Shown in pieces: positions 31,357 through 40,820 of a stretch of 64,000 nt of DNA. This DNA comes from Streptococcus pseudopneumoniae (GTDB lineage Bacteria > Bacillota > Bacilli > Lactobacillales > Streptococcaceae). The DNA is taken from assembly GCF_001074155.1 (NCBI RefSeq), contig NZ_JUUZ01000032.1, positions 1-64,000 on the forward strand. Direction: 5' to 3'. The notes beneath the pieces are model-generated. The model did no database searches and was not told the DNA's origin. It saw only the letters and a list, made by a program, of their open reading frames with translations. The position numbers and the translations under genes were made by a program. The first letter of the stretch is position 1. Each line of letters starts with the position of its first letter.

Positions 31357-32841
31357 ATGAAAAAACAAGCTTTTAGTTCTGAACAATATTTGAATCTGCA
31401 ACGCGACCATATCTTGGAACGCATCAACCAATTTGACGGCAAACTCTACTTGGAGTTTGGTGGCAAAATGCTAGAAGATTTCCACGCTGCTCGTGTCCTT
31501 CCTGGATATGAACCAGATAATAAAATCAAACTCTTACAAGAATTGAAGGAGCAAGTTGAGGTTGTTATCGCTATTAACGCTAGTAATATCGAGCACTCAA
31601 AAGCTCGTGGAGACTTGGGCATTTCTTATGACCAAGAAGTGCTTCGTTTGATCGATAAATTCAATGAACTCGGTATCTTTGTTGGTTCAGTTGTCATTAC
31701 TCAATATGCAGGCCAACCGGCAGCTGATGCCTTCCGTAATCAATTAGAGAAAAATGGGATCGACTCTTATCTTCACTACCCTATCAAGGGGTATCCGACA
31801 GATATGGATCACATCATCTCTCCTGAAGGTATGGGGAAAAACGACTATATCAAAACTAGTCGTAACTTGATTGTTGTGACTGCTCCTGGGCCTGGTTCAG
31901 GTAAGTTGGCAACTTGTATGTCTAACATGTACCACGACCAACTGAATGGTATCAAATCTGGTTATGCTAAGTTTGAAACCTTCCCAGTTTGGAATCTACC
32001 TCTCCATCATCCAGTTAACCTGGCTTATGAGGCTGCTACTGCAGACCTTGACGATGTCAATATGATTGACCCATTCCATCTCCAAACTTATGGAGAAACT
32101 ACTGTCAACTACAATCGTGATATCGAAATTTTCCCTGTTCTCAAGCGTATGCTCGAACGTATCTTGGGTGAATCTCCTTATGCCTCTCCAACTGACATGG
32201 GTGTAAATATGGTTGGTTTTGCAATCACTGATAACGATGCTGCAATTGAAGCATCGAAACAAGAGATTATCCGTCGCTACTACCAAACAGTTCTCGACTT
32301 CAAGGCTGAAAAAGTTGCTGAGTCTGCTGTCAAGAAAATCGAACTTCTCATGAATGATCTCGGCATCACGCCAGCTGACCGCAAGGTTGCTGTTGCCGCT
32401 CGACAAAAAGCTGAAGAAACAGACGGGCCTGCTCTAGCACTTGAGTTACCTTCTGGTGAAATTGTCACTGGTAAGAACTCGGAACTCTTCGGTCCAACAG
32501 CAGCTGCTGTGATTAATGCTATCAAAAAGTCAGCAAACATCGATGCTGAAACAAAATTAATTGAACCAGAAGTGGTGAAACCGATTCAAGGTTTGAAAAT
32601 CAATCACTTAGGTAGTCGCAATCCACGTCTTCATTCTAACGAAATTCTCATCGCTCTTGCAATCACAGCTATGCAGAATCCTGATGCAGACCGTGCTATG
32701 AAAGAACTCGGGAACCTCAAAGGAAGCGAAGCTCATTCTACTATTATCTTAACGGATGAAGACAAGAACGTTCTCCGTAAATTGGGAATTAACGTAACCT
32801 TTGATCCATACTACCAATACGATCGTTTATATCGTAAGTAG
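31357..32841 (+). CDS. DUF1846 domain protein
   Basis: A 494-aa cytoplasmic protein matching the DUF1846 family by length and by stretches such as [40 protein letters not shown] and [16 protein letters not shown]. Structures of the family show a nucleotide-binding fold. A biological role has not been firmly set, so I assign none. It starts the plus-strand pair that diverges from dexB and has its own promoter and terminator. No truncation is seen. Confidence 0.9.
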   Translation: MKKQAFSSEQYLNLQRDHILERINQFDGKLYLEFGGKMLEDFHAARVLPGYEPDNKIKLLQELKEQVEVVIAINASNIEHSKARGDLGISYDQEVLRLIDKFNELGIFVGSVVITQYAGQPAADAFRNQLEKNGIDSYLHYPIKGYPTDMDHIISPEGMGKNDYIKTSRNLIVVTAPGPGSGKLATCMSNMYHDQLNGIKSGYAKFETFPVWNLPLHHPVNLAYEAATADLDDVNMIDPFHLQTYGETTVNYNRDIEIFPVLKRMLERILGESPYASPTDMGVNMVGFAITDNDAAIEASKQEIIRRYYQTVLDFKAEKVAESAVKKIELLMNDLGITPADRKVAVAARQKAEETDGPALALELPSGEIVTGKNSELFGPTAAAVINAIKKSANIDAETKLIEPEVVKPIQGLKINHLGSRNPRLHSNEILIALAITAMQNPDADRAMKELGNLKGSEAHSTIILTDEDKNVLRKLGINVTFDPYYQYDRLYRK

Positions 32842-32872
32842 ATTGAAGACTAGTAAGAACTTCTTATCAAGT

Positions 32873-32924
32873 ATCACCCCTCTTCGATAGACTTCGAATC
32901 TCTCTTAAGGGGTGACTTTCTTTT
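32873..32924 (+). terminator. Terminator of the DUF1846 gene
   Basis: TCACCCCT...AAGGGGTGA encloses a second inner stem (TTCGATAGACTTCGAA) and is followed by CTTTCTTTT. Confidence 0.75.
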
Positions 32925-32998
32925 ATGCTAGAATTCTGACAATCTCCAATTATCTTCTTTTCTAATTATTCTAACATTACTTCGGGAGTTTATTAAAA

Positions 32999-34474
32999 AT
33001 GAGAGAATTACTCAGTCAAAAAGAGCAAAGGCAATTAACGATTTTAGAATATTTGTTTGAAAATCCTGATTGGATTTACCTAGATGATTTATCTAAAACC
33101 ATTGGACACAACGCTCGCATCATTAAAAGTGATATCAAAGAATTACGTGAAATCTTTCCTGATTTTGATATTCGACACTCAACTGCGGGGATTATGATGG
33201 TGAATACGAAAAATAATGGCATCGAGCGAATTTACCAATATTTTTTACAGACGTCTGAGTATTTTCAAATTTTAAAAGCATTTTTCCTTTTGGACAGCCC
33301 CTTTACCTATGAGCATCTTGCCGAATCTCTGGATATTTCCCTTCCTTCTTTGAGAAAGAAAATTGCGGATATCAATAAGACACTTGATGGAACTTACCGC
33401 TTCAAGCTCAAGGTAACCCCAATCTCTATTATTGGAAATGAAAAAGATATTCGATTTTTCTTCTCCCAATTTTTCCACGAAGCTTATAATTTTCTGGACT
33501 GGCCATTTGAGGAGGTTAAGGAAGAAAATATAAATGATTTTGTCTCTTTCTTCATCAATTTGGCGAAATTCCCTGCAAAATATCAAAATCTTTACCAAAT
33601 CAGAACGCAGGCTACAGTCGATTTGCACCGAATGAAGAGAGGATATTTCGTTCAGTTATCAAAACAAAACATTTCCTGGTTAAATCCTATTTTCGACCAA
33701 CTACCCGATTTTCAGCATCAGTTACAAGAATTGGCCCAAGGACTTAACATTGATATCAATCCGGAAAATCTCTATCAAATCTTCAGTCCATTTGCTGAAC
33801 CTAGTCTCTTCTTCACAGTCGAAGACTTTCTAGCTGCTCGTCAATCTGACGAAAAAGTTAATTTGTCCTATCATGCTGCACGAGACATTCTGGACAACTT
33901 AACTCGAAAATTTGGCGTCCAATTTTCAAATACGGATACTTTAATTTGGAACTTGCACAATACTGCCTTACTCGAGCGAAGAGAAATCAACTCCGAATCG
34001 ATCATTTCACAAAATAAAGACTATACACTTGGAAAGATTAAAAAATTCTTCCCTAATTTTTATGAAGCAACAGTCTTTGAAATGATGCGCTATAAGAATA
34101 TTATGGGACAAAAGGAGAAGATACCTGCTCTTTCTCACCTGATCTACACCCTGTTCACTCACGCTGAAGGACTTACAGATCAATTATTTGAACATAAAAA
34201 GAAAGTCAAAGTCTTAGTTCTCAGTGAGTATGACTTTGCTCATCCAGAATTCTTGATATCTCTCTACGAATTCCATACTTCAAATAACATCCAGTATGAA
34301 ACTTGGGATAAAGAAACCCTAAATATCGAAGAAATTAGGCAAAGTGACTATGACGCTATTATCACTAATTTTGATATTAAAGAAATCGATAATAAGCGAA
34401 TCATGAACATTAGCCGACTATCTATTCTGCAAGTTGTCAACGAACTCAATAAGATTTCTATGCAAGATTTATAA
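32999..34474 (+). CDS. Mga-family transcriptional regulator (MgaSpn-like)
   Basis: A 491-aa protein with the Mga layout. Two N-terminal helix-turn-helix domains (about residues 5-65 and 85-145, with SLRKKIADINKTL as a recognition region) are followed by two PRD-like domains (about 170-400). A C-terminal EIIB-like domain has KVKVLVLSEYDFAHPEFLIS and YDAIITNF. It matches MgaSpn of S. pneumoniae in length and in many positions from memory. Mga regulators control surface and sugar-use genes; PTS phosphorylation of PRDs is known in some. Targets here are unknown. It is a stand-alone gene. Confidence 0.85.
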   Translation: MRELLSQKEQRQLTILEYLFENPDWIYLDDLSKTIGHNARIIKSDIKELREIFPDFDIRHSTAGIMMVNTKNNGIERIYQYFLQTSEYFQILKAFFLLDSPFTYEHLAESLDISLPSLRKKIADINKTLDGTYRFKLKVTPISIIGNEKDIRFFFSQFFHEAYNFLDWPFEEVKEENINDFVSFFINLAKFPAKYQNLYQIRTQATVDLHRMKRGYFVQLSKQNISWLNPIFDQLPDFQHQLQELAQGLNIDINPENLYQIFSPFAEPSLFFTVEDFLAARQSDEKVNLSYHAARDILDNLTRKFGVQFSNTDTLIWNLHNTALLERREINSESIISQNKDYTLGKIKKFFPNFYEATVFEMMRYKNIMGQKEKIPALSHLIYTLFTHAEGLTDQLFEHKKKVKVLVLSEYDFAHPEFLISLYEFHTSNNIQYETWDKETLNIEEIRQSDYDAIITNFDIKEIDNKRIMNISRLSILQVVNELNKISMQDL

Positions 34475-34478
34475 TTTT

Positions 34479-34512
34479 AAAAACCTCCTAGAAAGAATCT
34501 AGGAGGTTTTTA
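34479..34512 (+). terminator. Bidirectional terminator between Mga-like gene and 34552 gene
   Basis: AAAAACCTCCTAG-AAAGAAT-CTAGGAGGTTTTT is a strong stem with A and T runs on both sides, serving two convergent genes. Confidence 0.92.
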
Positions 34513-34551
34513 GTAATCTATGTTTTTCTACAGAATCATGAACCAAACACA

Positions 34552-35079
34552 TTATTCAAAATCAACAGTCTTATTCTTAATCACAAGCTTAGTATGAGCT
34601 GTTATATATTGTCGGTCAAGGGTTGTTGTAACTTCCCCTTCACCATTTATAATATGCCAAGCTCCATCTTTATGAACAACCATAGCAACTTCTTGTTTGT
34701 TTTTATCTTCATTCTTAACAGCCAAGGCATAGGCGTCATCGACCCCTTCTAGCAAGAGTTCTTTGTTGCTACTGAGTGTCAGTAGATAATAGGCTCCGTC
34801 TCGAACACCAATATCGTATTGTTGATTCACAAATATGGTTTTGTCGTAGCTAGGTCTTGGTTCAGAAGTCCCTGATCCATTTCCAAGAATACTTTTAAAA
34901 GTACTTTTTTGTTTTTCTGACTCTGCCTGTTCTTGAGATTTGATAAATTCCTGAACTGCAGCAATCTTTTCACTCTCTTGTTTCTTTGAAGCTCTCATTT
35001 GATGAATAATGACAGTCCGAATCAAAAACGAACTTGCTAACAAGAGTCCTATGATAGATGAAATTTTCCCCTTTTTCAT
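34552..35079 (-). CDS. Predicted membrane-anchored protein of unknown function
   Basis: A 175-aa protein with one N-terminal membrane helix (ISSIIGLLLASSFLIRTVII), a charged coiled-coil-like stretch (residues 30-60) and a beta-rich C-terminal part (YDIGVRDGAYYLLTL, AMVVHKDGAWHIINGEGEVT). No family is recognised. Start at 35079 (MKKGKISS), preceded by AAGGAG and a GGGGCGG stretch, in preference to an in-frame GTG at 35106. It is a single-gene unit between glmS and the Mga-like gene. Confidence 0.75.
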   Translation of the reverse strand: MKKGKISSIIGLLLASSFLIRTVIIHQMRASKKQESEKIAAVQEFIKSQEQAESEKQKSTFKSILGNGSGTSEPRPSYDKTIFVNQQYDIGVRDGAYYLLTLSSNKELLLEGVDDAYALAVKNEDKNKQEVAMVVHKDGAWHIINGEGEVTTTLDRQYITAHTKLVIKNKTVDFE

Positions 35080-35124
35080 TTCCGCCCCAATCTCCTTATA
35101 CTTCACTATTAACTACTTTTCTAT

Positions 35125-35153
35125 AGTATAACAAGATTTTTATAGGTTGACAA
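35125..35153 (-). promoter_or_regulatory. Promoter of the 34552-35079 gene
   Basis: On the minus strand TTGTCA (35148-35153), a 17-bp spacer ending in TTGT, then TATACT (35125-35130). Confidence 0.8.
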
Positions 35154-35183
35154 GAAATGTTAGAATTCAGTAACAGGACTTCC

Positions 35184-36992
35184 TTATTCTACCGTTACAG
35201 ACTTAGCAAGGTTCCGTGGTTTATCCACATCGAGTCCACGGTGTAGAGTTGCAAAGTAAGCGACTAGTTGTGTTGGTACGACCATTGAGATTGGTGAGAG
35301 GTAAGGGTGTACGGTCGTAAGAACGATATCGTCTGTATCTTTGGCAACATTTTCTTCTGCGATGGTGAGGACCTTAGCGCCACGCGCTGCCACTTCTTGG
35401 ATATTTCCGCGAGTGTGGTTGGCAAGAACTGGGTCTGATAAGAGGGCCAAAACAGGTGTTCCATCTTCAATCAAGGCAATGGTTCCGTGCTTGAGCTCTC
35501 CAGCCGCAAAACCTTCACATTGGATGTAAGAAATCTCTTTGAGCTTGAGACTGGCTTCCATGGCTACATAGTAATCTTGACCACGTCCGATGTAAAAGGC
35601 GTTGCGTGTTGTTTCAAGAAGGTCACGAACCTTAGCGTCAATCAATTCTTTCTCTGAAAGAGTTGATTCGATAGACTGAGCCACGATAGACAACTCATGA
35701 ACCAAGTCAAAGGCTTGAGCTTTTTCGTTGCCATTTGCTTCACCAACCGCTTTTGCAAGGAAGGCAAGGGCTGCGATTTGGGCTGTATAGGCCTTGGTTG
35801 AAGCTACGGCAATTTCAGGACCTGCATGAAGCAACATAGTATGATTGGCTTCACGTGACAGAGTTGATCCTGGCACGTTTGTCACTGTCAAGCTTGGAAT
35901 TCCCATTTCATTGGCCTTGACCAAAACTTGACGGCTATCAGCTGTTTCACCAGACTGGCTGATAAAGATGAAAAGAGGTTTCTTGCTGAGAAGCGGCATA
36001 TCGTAACCCCACTCAGAGGAGATTCCGAGTTCAACTGGCGTATCTGTCAATTCTTCCAACATTTTCTTAGAAGCAAATCCTGCGTGGTAAGAAGTTCCAG
36101 CTGCAAGGATGTAGATACGATCTGCCTCTTGAACAGCCTTGATGATAGCTGGATCTACCACTACTTGACCAGCCTCATCTGTGTAAGCTTGGATCAACTT
36201 ACGCATAACTGTTGGTTGCTCGTCGATTTCCTTGAGCATGTAGTAAGGATAAGTTCCCTTACCGATATCAGACAAGTCAAGCTCGGCAGTATAGCTAGCA
36301 CGCTCACGGCTGTTACCATCATAGTCTTGCACTTCAACACTATCAGCTTTCACAATCACCAATTCTTGATCATGGATTTCCATGTATTGGTTGGTTTCAC
36401 GAATCATAGCCATGGCGTCTGAGCAGACCATGTTATAGCCTTCTCCAAGGCCAATCAAGAGAGGTGATTTATTCTTGGCCACATAGATGACATCTGGATT
36501 TTCAGAGTCGATCAAGGCAAAGGCATAAGAACCACGGATGATATGAAGAGCTTTTTTGAAGGCTTCAAGTACTGACAAGCCGTCTTCTTCTGCAAATTTT
36601 CCAATCAAGTGAACGGCGATTTCTGTATCCGTTTGTCCCTTGAAGTTGTGTTCTGAAAGGTATTCTTCCTTAATTTCAAGATAATTTTCGATCACCCCAT
36701 TGTGGACCAAGACAAAACGTCCTGTCTCAGAGAGATGTGGGTGAGCATTATCTTCTGTTGGTTTCCCATGAGTGGCCCAACGAGTATGTCCGATACCAGT
36801 TGTTCCCTCAACCCCAGCTGTCTTAGCAGACAATTCTGCGATACGTCCAACAGCCTTGACTAAATGGCTCTCAGCACCACCTAGAACAAAAATCCCCGCA
36901 GAATCATAACCACGGTATTCGAGTTTTTCAAGTCCTTGAATCAAAATGTCAGTTGCATTTGTGTTTCCAACAACACCAACAATTCCACACAT
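35184..36992 (-). CDS. glmS: Glutamine-fructose-6-phosphate aminotransferase
   Basis: A 602-aa enzyme making glucosamine-6-phosphate for peptidoglycan. The N-terminal Ntn-amidotransferase domain starts [10 protein letters not shown] with catalytic Cys2. Two SIS sugar-isomerase domains follow ([48 protein letters not shown]). The end [13 protein letters not shown] is typical. No glmS ribozyme is evident in the leader; two NagR-like operators flank its promoter instead. Confidence 0.97.
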   Translation of the reverse strand: MCGIVGVVGNTNATDILIQGLEKLEYRGYDSAGIFVLGGAESHLVKAVGRIAELSAKTAGVEGTTGIGHTRWATHGKPTEDNAHPHLSETGRFVLVHNGVIENYLEIKEEYLSEHNFKGQTDTEIAVHLIGKFAEEDGLSVLEAFKKALHIIRGSYAFALIDSENPDVIYVAKNKSPLLIGLGEGYNMVCSDAMAMIRETNQYMEIHDQELVIVKADSVEVQDYDGNSRERASYTAELDLSDIGKGTYPYYMLKEIDEQPTVMRKLIQAYTDEAGQVVVDPAIIKAVQEADRIYILAAGTSYHAGFASKKMLEELTDTPVELGISSEWGYDMPLLSKKPLFIFISQSGETADSRQVLVKANEMGIPSLTVTNVPGSTLSREANHTMLLHAGPEIAVASTKAYTAQIAALAFLAKAVGEANGNEKAQAFDLVHELSIVAQSIESTLSEKELIDAKVRDLLETTRNAFYIGRGQDYYVAMEASLKLKEISYIQCEGFAAGELKHGTIALIEDGTPVLALLSDPVLANHTRGNIQEVAARGAKVLTIAEENVAKDTDDIVLTTVHPYLSPISMVVPTQLVAYFATLHRGLDVDKPRNLAKSVTVE

Positions 36993-37028
36993 AGTATATA
37001 CGACACAGACCAGCTGTGCTTTCTCCTT

Positions 37029-37050
37029 AAAATTGGTATAGTCTAATTTT
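37029..37050 (-). promoter_or_regulatory. NagR-like operator 1 (downstream of glmS -10)
   Basis: The plus strand reads AAAATTGGTATAGTCTAATT, close to the streptococcal NagR dre site (AATTGGTCTATACCAATT type). It lies just inside the transcribed start of glmS. Confidence 0.65.
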
Positions 37051-37073
37051 CTGTTTTTATAATCAGCGAAAAC

Positions 37074-37102
37074 AGTATATACTTGTTTCTTTTACTTGTC
37101 AA
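37074..37102 (-). promoter_or_regulatory. Promoter of glmS
   Basis: On the minus strand TTGACA (37097-37102), a 17-bp spacer, then TATACT (37074-37079), a near-consensus promoter bracketed by two NagR-like sites. Confidence 0.88.
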
Positions 37103-37107
37103 GAATA

Positions 37108-37127
37108 AAAATTGGTATAGTTCAATT
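37108..37127 (-). promoter_or_regulatory. NagR-like operator 2 (upstream of glmS -35)
   Basis: The plus strand reads AAAATTGGTATAGTTCAATT, matching operator 1 in all but a few central positions. It sits just upstream of the -35 box, so one repressor dimer pair could loop across the promoter. Confidence 0.65.
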
Positions 37128-37143
37128 GCTTTTAAACAGCAAA

Positions 37144-37173
37144 CAAAAAATCATTCAAGAAACAGCTCTTGAA
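37144..37173 (-). terminator. Terminator of the SOS-type operon
   Basis: On the minus strand TTCAAGA-GCTGTT-TCTTGAA is followed by TGATTTTTTG, about 70 bp after the last operon gene. Confidence 0.7.
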
Positions 37174-37240
37174 CGGCTGGAAATTATAGTTGTTTTCAGT
37201 GTTATTATTGCAACAAATATATCTAAGATAAGAATTTTTA

Positions 37241-37531
37241 CTAATGATTTCGCCCCAGTCCAAGATAGGTATAGGTTCGAGTGCGTGGACAATCTTTTCC
37301 CATCTTCACTCTAAAATAAAACCGATGTTCCCTTCCGTCCTTGGCATTTTCCTTGTTCAAGACAAAGTAGTTCTTTTGATTGATGGCCATGGTTCGCAGA
37401 ATGTCATCAATCAAGAAAGTCAAGGGTACATTCATGGCAGAGTATTTTTGGAAATCTTCCTCAAAACGAATATAGTCATCTGAAAAATAATCCATCTGCA
37501 ATTTGTTTTCATATAACTCTTTTCTAGTCAT
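37241..37531 (-). CDS. DUF5960-like small protein of the SOS-type operon
   Basis: A 96-aa protein starting MTRKELYENKLQMDYFSDDY, with a basic C-terminus (YFRVKMGKDCPRTRTYTYLG). It resembles a short streptococcal family (DUF5960) without known function. The start at 37531 has AGGAAG upstream, and the ATG overlaps the stop of the YolD-like gene by 8 nt, so it is the last member of the repressor-polymerase operon. A link to DNA repair is inferred from context only. Confidence 0.78.
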   Translation of the reverse strand: MTRKELYENKLQMDYFSDDYIRFEEDFQKYSAMNVPLTFLIDDILRTMAINQKNYFVLNKENAKDGREHRFYFRVKMGKDCPRTRTYTYLGLGRNH

Positions 37532-37886
37532 CAACTTCCTCCTGACAAAGTTGGATTGTGAGAATGTCATCTATCCTTATTAATCGATAGCCTTCATCCG
37601 TTCTAATAGAGATTTCTTGAGGAGATAATTCTCTTACTTCACCCAATATCGTGCTTTTATGATTTTTCTCCTTGATCATAAAAGAGCCTTTTAGTCGTCC
37701 AACGTAGAGCTGGGAAAGTAGCAACAACTTCTCGACTGGATTCCAATCTGTTGATAAATCGACACGATTTTTTTCTGCACTGAGGGAACTCGTATGCTCT
37801 GACAGGAAAAAACCCATCCATTTCTGCATCCCTGGATCTTGATAGTCCCTCGCGGATTGGAAGGGCAAATAAGAACGATCAATCAT
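37524..37886 (-). CDS. YolD-like protein
   Basis: A 120-aa protein with the YolD pattern: an N-terminal MQKWMGFFLSEH segment, then a beta-rich end (GEVRELSPQEISIRTDEGYR, RIDDILTIQL). YolD-like genes are regularly coupled to Y-family polymerases in Firmicutes, and this one overlaps the polymerase gene by 4 nt. The molecular role of YolD is unsettled; a regulatory or accessory role in error-prone synthesis is inferred. Confidence 0.8.
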   Translation of the reverse strand: MIDRSYLPFQSARDYQDPGMQKWMGFFLSEHTSSLSAEKNRVDLSTDWNPVEKLLLLSQLYVGRLKGSFMIKEKNHKSTILGEVRELSPQEISIRTDEGYRLIRIDDILTIQLCQEEVDD

Positions 37887-39298
37887 TTCAATCCATCTAA
37901 TCCTCCAGCAGAATGTCCTCCAATCAGCTTACTTCTGGCAATACTTCTAGAAGCATCCTCTAAGGATGTCGCCTTCAAAAGGGAAGTAAAGCCGAATTGT
38001 TCTCGAATGGAATCAATAGCAGTCTGGAGCCTTTCTTCTTTTTCTAGCTTGTCAACATCATCAAAAAGGGAAATCAAACCAAAGGATTCGTCCACAAATC
38101 CTGAATAACTGACGGCAACACTCCTGACAGCCCCAGAAGTATATTTGCTATGGAATAATTTCAGTACATAACTGACTAAAAGACCGGTATTATTGGTCGG
38201 CTCCACCTTCATCTGGGTATGGATGGAGCATTTTTGTTCCTGCTTAGAAAAGCCAAGATGAATAGACACAACTGTCGTCTTCTTTCTGGCCCGTCGAAGC
38301 CTGATAGCCACCTGCTCAGCCATCTCTCGAAGGATAATTTCGATATCTCGCTGCTTGACATAATCTCTCGGTAAAATTTGCGAATTGCCTAAGCCGTGAG
38401 ATTTGGTTTTATAGGGCTTGTGAACATTACTCTCGTCTATTCCATTGGCATGGAACCACAAGCAAAGTCCAGCTTGGCCAAGTTCTTTCTTCAGGACATC
38501 AGGATTGCTATTGGCTAATTCCTTAATCGAATAGATTTCCAAGCTATTCAAGCGCTTCTCCATCCGATGCCCAATCCCCCAAAAGTCGGTCATCTTTGGA
38601 ATGGACCAGACCTTATTTTCCACGTCCTGGTAAGACCAATTGGCTCGCATAGTCGGTGTGTGCTTGGCTTCATTATCCAAGGCCAACTTAGCAAGCAGGG
38701 GATTGGCATTCGACATACCGACTGTCGAGTAAATCCCGGTCTGTCGCCAGATATCTCGCTGGATACGAGCCGAAAGCATGTCCAGCTTATCTTTACGAGA
38801 AATCTGCTGATCTGGGATAAAATAATTGAGCGAACTGGTTAGATCAATAAAGCCTTCATCAATTGAATAAGGATAAATATCATCTGGACTGCCATAATTC
38901 TGGAAAATGCGCTGAATTTCCATGTTGACTGCGATATACTTATCCATCCGAGGAGGGACAATGACGGTCACCCGAGCCCAATCTTCGATAAATTTCACAT
39001 AGTCTGGATCTGTCCGTAAGCCTTGTTTTTTGGCATTATAGTAGGAAAATTTACGCGTCTTGATATCAAAGGGGAGGTCATAGGCACGGCCTACATTTGT
39101 TTTCCCAAAAACCTTTTTAAACATAGGCGAGGAGGCAAGAATAAGCCCAACAGAATTATCCGCCCGGCTCATGACACAAAGGGAGGTTTTGAGGGGATGG
39201 AGCCCTCTTTCTACACACTCAACACTAGCATAAAAGGACTTCATATCGACAAAGGCAATATCACTTTTGGGCTCTCTGGAATAATCAAAGTAGCCCAT
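37883..39298 (-). CDS. Y-family translesion DNA polymerase (UmuC/ImpB family)
   Basis: A 471-aa polymerase. Catalytic residues are visible in IAFVDMKSFYASVE (Asp18) and PYSIDEGFIDLTSS (Asp-Glu). The helix-hairpin-helix region is WGIGHRMEKRLNSLEIYSIK and the C-terminal little-finger region follows. It copies damaged DNA with low fidelity. It follows the LexA/HdiR-like repressor after 3 bp, so it should be induced by DNA damage. Streptococci lack a classical LexA, and such operons are used instead. Confidence 0.93.
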   Translation of the reverse strand: MGYFDYSREPKSDIAFVDMKSFYASVECVERGLHPLKTSLCVMSRADNSVGLILASSPMFKKVFGKTNVGRAYDLPFDIKTRKFSYYNAKKQGLRTDPDYVKFIEDWARVTVIVPPRMDKYIAVNMEIQRIFQNYGSPDDIYPYSIDEGFIDLTSSLNYFIPDQQISRKDKLDMLSARIQRDIWRQTGIYSTVGMSNANPLLAKLALDNEAKHTPTMRANWSYQDVENKVWSIPKMTDFWGIGHRMEKRLNSLEIYSIKELANSNPDVLKKELGQAGLCLWFHANGIDESNVHKPYKTKSHGLGNSQILPRDYVKQRDIEIILREMAEQVAIRLRRARKKTTVVSIHLGFSKQEQKCSIHTQMKVEPTNNTGLLVSYVLKLFHSKYTSGAVRSVAVSYSGFVDESFGLISLFDDVDKLEKEERLQTAIDSIREQFGFTSLLKATSLEDASRSIARSKLIGGHSAGGLDGLK

Positions 39299-39301
39299 AG
39301 G

Positions 39302-39988
39302 CTATCCCTCCATGGGTACGAAATTGCCCACGATAATACCCACAATCCGCGGATCTTCTTCGTAAGAAATATGAATATCCTTGTATTTAGGATTGATGGA
39401 GACCAAACGCAGACCATCTTCTTCTCGATAGACCCGTTTGATATAGGTCTGGTTATTGCAAACAACTGCATAGACAGCACCGTCATAATCAAATCCGGTC
39501 TCTCGAATCAGGGCTACTGATCCATTTTGATATTTGGGTTCCATAGAATCCCCTGATACCCAGGAAGCAAAATCGTGAGCTAGTTCCTCATTAAAGTAAA
39601 CCGTGTCAAAGTTTCGATCATCATAAACTGAAGCACCAATCCCAGCTGACATGCGTTCGTAGACATGATACTCGTAGAGTTTTTCTGAAATAACAGTCAC
39701 CTTCTTGGCTTGTTCTTCTTGAGCCAAGTCGCGAGCATAGACCACCACCTTCTCTTTCCCTTGATTGGAAAGGCTGTTATAGAGACGGACAATTTCGATT
39801 TGAGTAAAATAGCCTTTTGGTACTTTTAAAATCTCTTCTAGCTGTTTAACTTTTTCTTCGGAAGGCTCCTTGACTCCACGTTCCCAAGCCGAATAAGCCT
39901 GAAAACTAATGCCAAGCTTCTCTGCAATTTCTTTCTGTGTTAGCTTTAACTCTTTTCTCCGAGCCTTGAGTTTTTCTGGTTGGTACAT
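39302..39988 (-). CDS. LexA/HdiR-like XRE repressor with S24 autoprotease
   Basis: A 228-aa protein. The XRE helix-turn-helix is at residues 6-60 (LKLTQKEIAEKLGISFQAYS). The C-terminal S24 LexA-type peptidase has catalytic Ser148 (GDSMEP) and Lys184 (TYIKRVY). A cleavable Ala115-Gly116 bond lies in ERMSAGIGAS. The expected mechanism is RecA-stimulated self-cleavage releasing the downstream polymerase operon, as for HdiR of Lactococcus. Autoregulation is likely through repeats in its promoter region. Confidence 0.9.
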   Translation of the reverse strand: MYQPEKLKARRKELKLTQKEIAEKLGISFQAYSAWERGVKEPSEEKVKQLEEILKVPKGYFTQIEIVRLYNSLSNQGKEKVVVYARDLAQEEQAKKVTVISEKLYEYHVYERMSAGIGASVYDDRNFDTVYFNEELAHDFASWVSGDSMEPKYQNGSVALIRETGFDYDGAVYAVVCNNQTYIKRVYREEDGLRLVSINPKYKDIHISYEEDPRIVGIIVGNFVPMEG

Positions 39989-40020
39989 ATTTTACCTCCT
40001 AGTCTGATGCTTTCGTTGCA

Positions 40021-40093
40021 GGTTGACTTTATTTTTAAAAATTCAACCATTTTGGTTTATTTTTATTATATAAAAAAAGCAGACGACTGTCTA
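40021..40093 (-). promoter_or_regulatory. Promoter and likely operators of the SOS-type operon
   Basis: On the minus strand TAGACA (40088-40093), a 17-bp spacer, then TATAAT (40065-40070). Just downstream are AACCAAAATGGTT (a 5-bp palindrome) and a second inverted pair GGTTGA...TCAACC, sharing one arm. These are good candidates for repressor self-binding sites. The ribosome-binding site is AGGAGG. Confidence 0.72.
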
Positions 40094-40100
40094 GTGGGAA
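40078..40100 (+). repeat. Left copy of a direct repeat flanking the HxlR-MFS cassette
   Basis: This 23-bp stretch, with core AGACGACTGTCTAGTGG, matches 42360-42382 at 20 of 23 positions. It overlaps the -35 box of the SOS-type operon. See the matching right copy. Confidence 0.65.
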
Positions 40101-40137
40101 TGTTGAGGTATAACGAATATAATTATCTAGTAATACA

Positions 40138-40188
40138 AAAAAGAACGCCCCCAAAAGTTAGATTTTTTCTGTCTAACTTTTGGGGGGC
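40138..40188 (-). terminator. Strong hairpin terminator after the HxlR gene
   Basis: GCCCCCAAAAGTTAGA...TCTAACTTTTGGGGGGC forms a stem of about 16 bp, followed on the minus strand by TTCTTTTTTG. It would stop HxlR transcripts. Similar hairpins occur at ends of streptococcal insertion elements, but no transposase is nearby. Confidence 0.75.
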
Positions 40189-40388
40189 AGTTCAATTTAG
40201 ATGATTTTTTATTTTTCCTATTTTTACCTATGGTTTTATCCACTACAAAAAATTATAGAGCCCACAAACTCTAGTCACACATTTGAACTAGTGTTTTACA
40301 TTGCCTTGATTAACAAGGTTACAAAATCTTTCATAATTACATTTTTTATTTATAGAAAAATATTAGTAATAAATTATGCAAATTCAAT
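40189..40388. other. AT-rich spacer without a supported gene
   Basis: The 200 bp between the hairpin and the HxlR stop codon contain only short frames rich in F, I, Y and K, with no ribosome-binding sites. I see no gene or RNA in it. Confidence 0.5.
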
Positions 40389-40718
40389 CTAATCACCATA
40401 AGTTTGCTCCCATTTTTTCATTTCTTCAACGATACTTCTTAGGGCAATACCTTTTTTTGTCACTTTATATTCAACCTGTGGAGGCGATGTCGGTAAAACT
40501 TTTCTTGATAAAATACCTTCTTTCTCGAAATCATGTAACCGTTGAGCTAATATTCTCGGATTAATACCTTCTACACTACGCAAAAGACTACCATAATGTA
40601 TATTACCATCAATAATTTCAGATAAAATCTCAAGAGTAAATTTACCTTTTAGTAAATTCAAGACCCTTCTTGCTGGACAAATTGTTTTTTTCAAAGGTTG
40701 CATCTTGCAAGTCTCCAT
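40389..40718 (-). CDS. HxlR-family transcriptional regulator
   Basis: A 109-aa winged-helix regulator with the HxlR pattern: CPARRVLNLLKGKFTLEILS, GNIHYGSLLRSVEGINPRIL, AQRLHDFEKEGILSRKVLPT and VEYKVTKKGIALRSIVEEM. Cys15 near the N-terminus fits the redox- or electrophile-sensing Cys of several HxlR proteins. AAGGAGG precedes the ATG. It is divergent from an MFS efflux gene, which it probably represses. Confidence 0.9.
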   Translation of the reverse strand: METCKMQPLKKTICPARRVLNLLKGKFTLEILSEIIDGNIHYGSLLRSVEGINPRILAQRLHDFEKEGILSRKVLPTSPPQVEYKVTKKGIALRSIVEEMKKWEQTYGD

Positions 40719-40820
40719 TCGTTTCCTCCTTTTTTGATAGTTACTATACTTTTTTTCCCTTCTTGTTTCAGAAATAATTACATGATAAGCTAATTATATC
40801 ACTTGAAAGTGGAAATTACT

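Noticed and set aside
36993..37030. glmS ribozyme in the glmS leader
   Set aside because: The leader between the promoter and the ATG is about 80 nt and lacks the double-pseudoknot ribozyme core; NagR-like sites explain regulation better.
37096..37314. A 72-codon plus-strand frame in the glmS upstream region
   Set aside because: It runs across the glmS promoter, a NagR-like site and the terminator of the SOS-type operon, has no ribosome-binding site and an unlikely composition.
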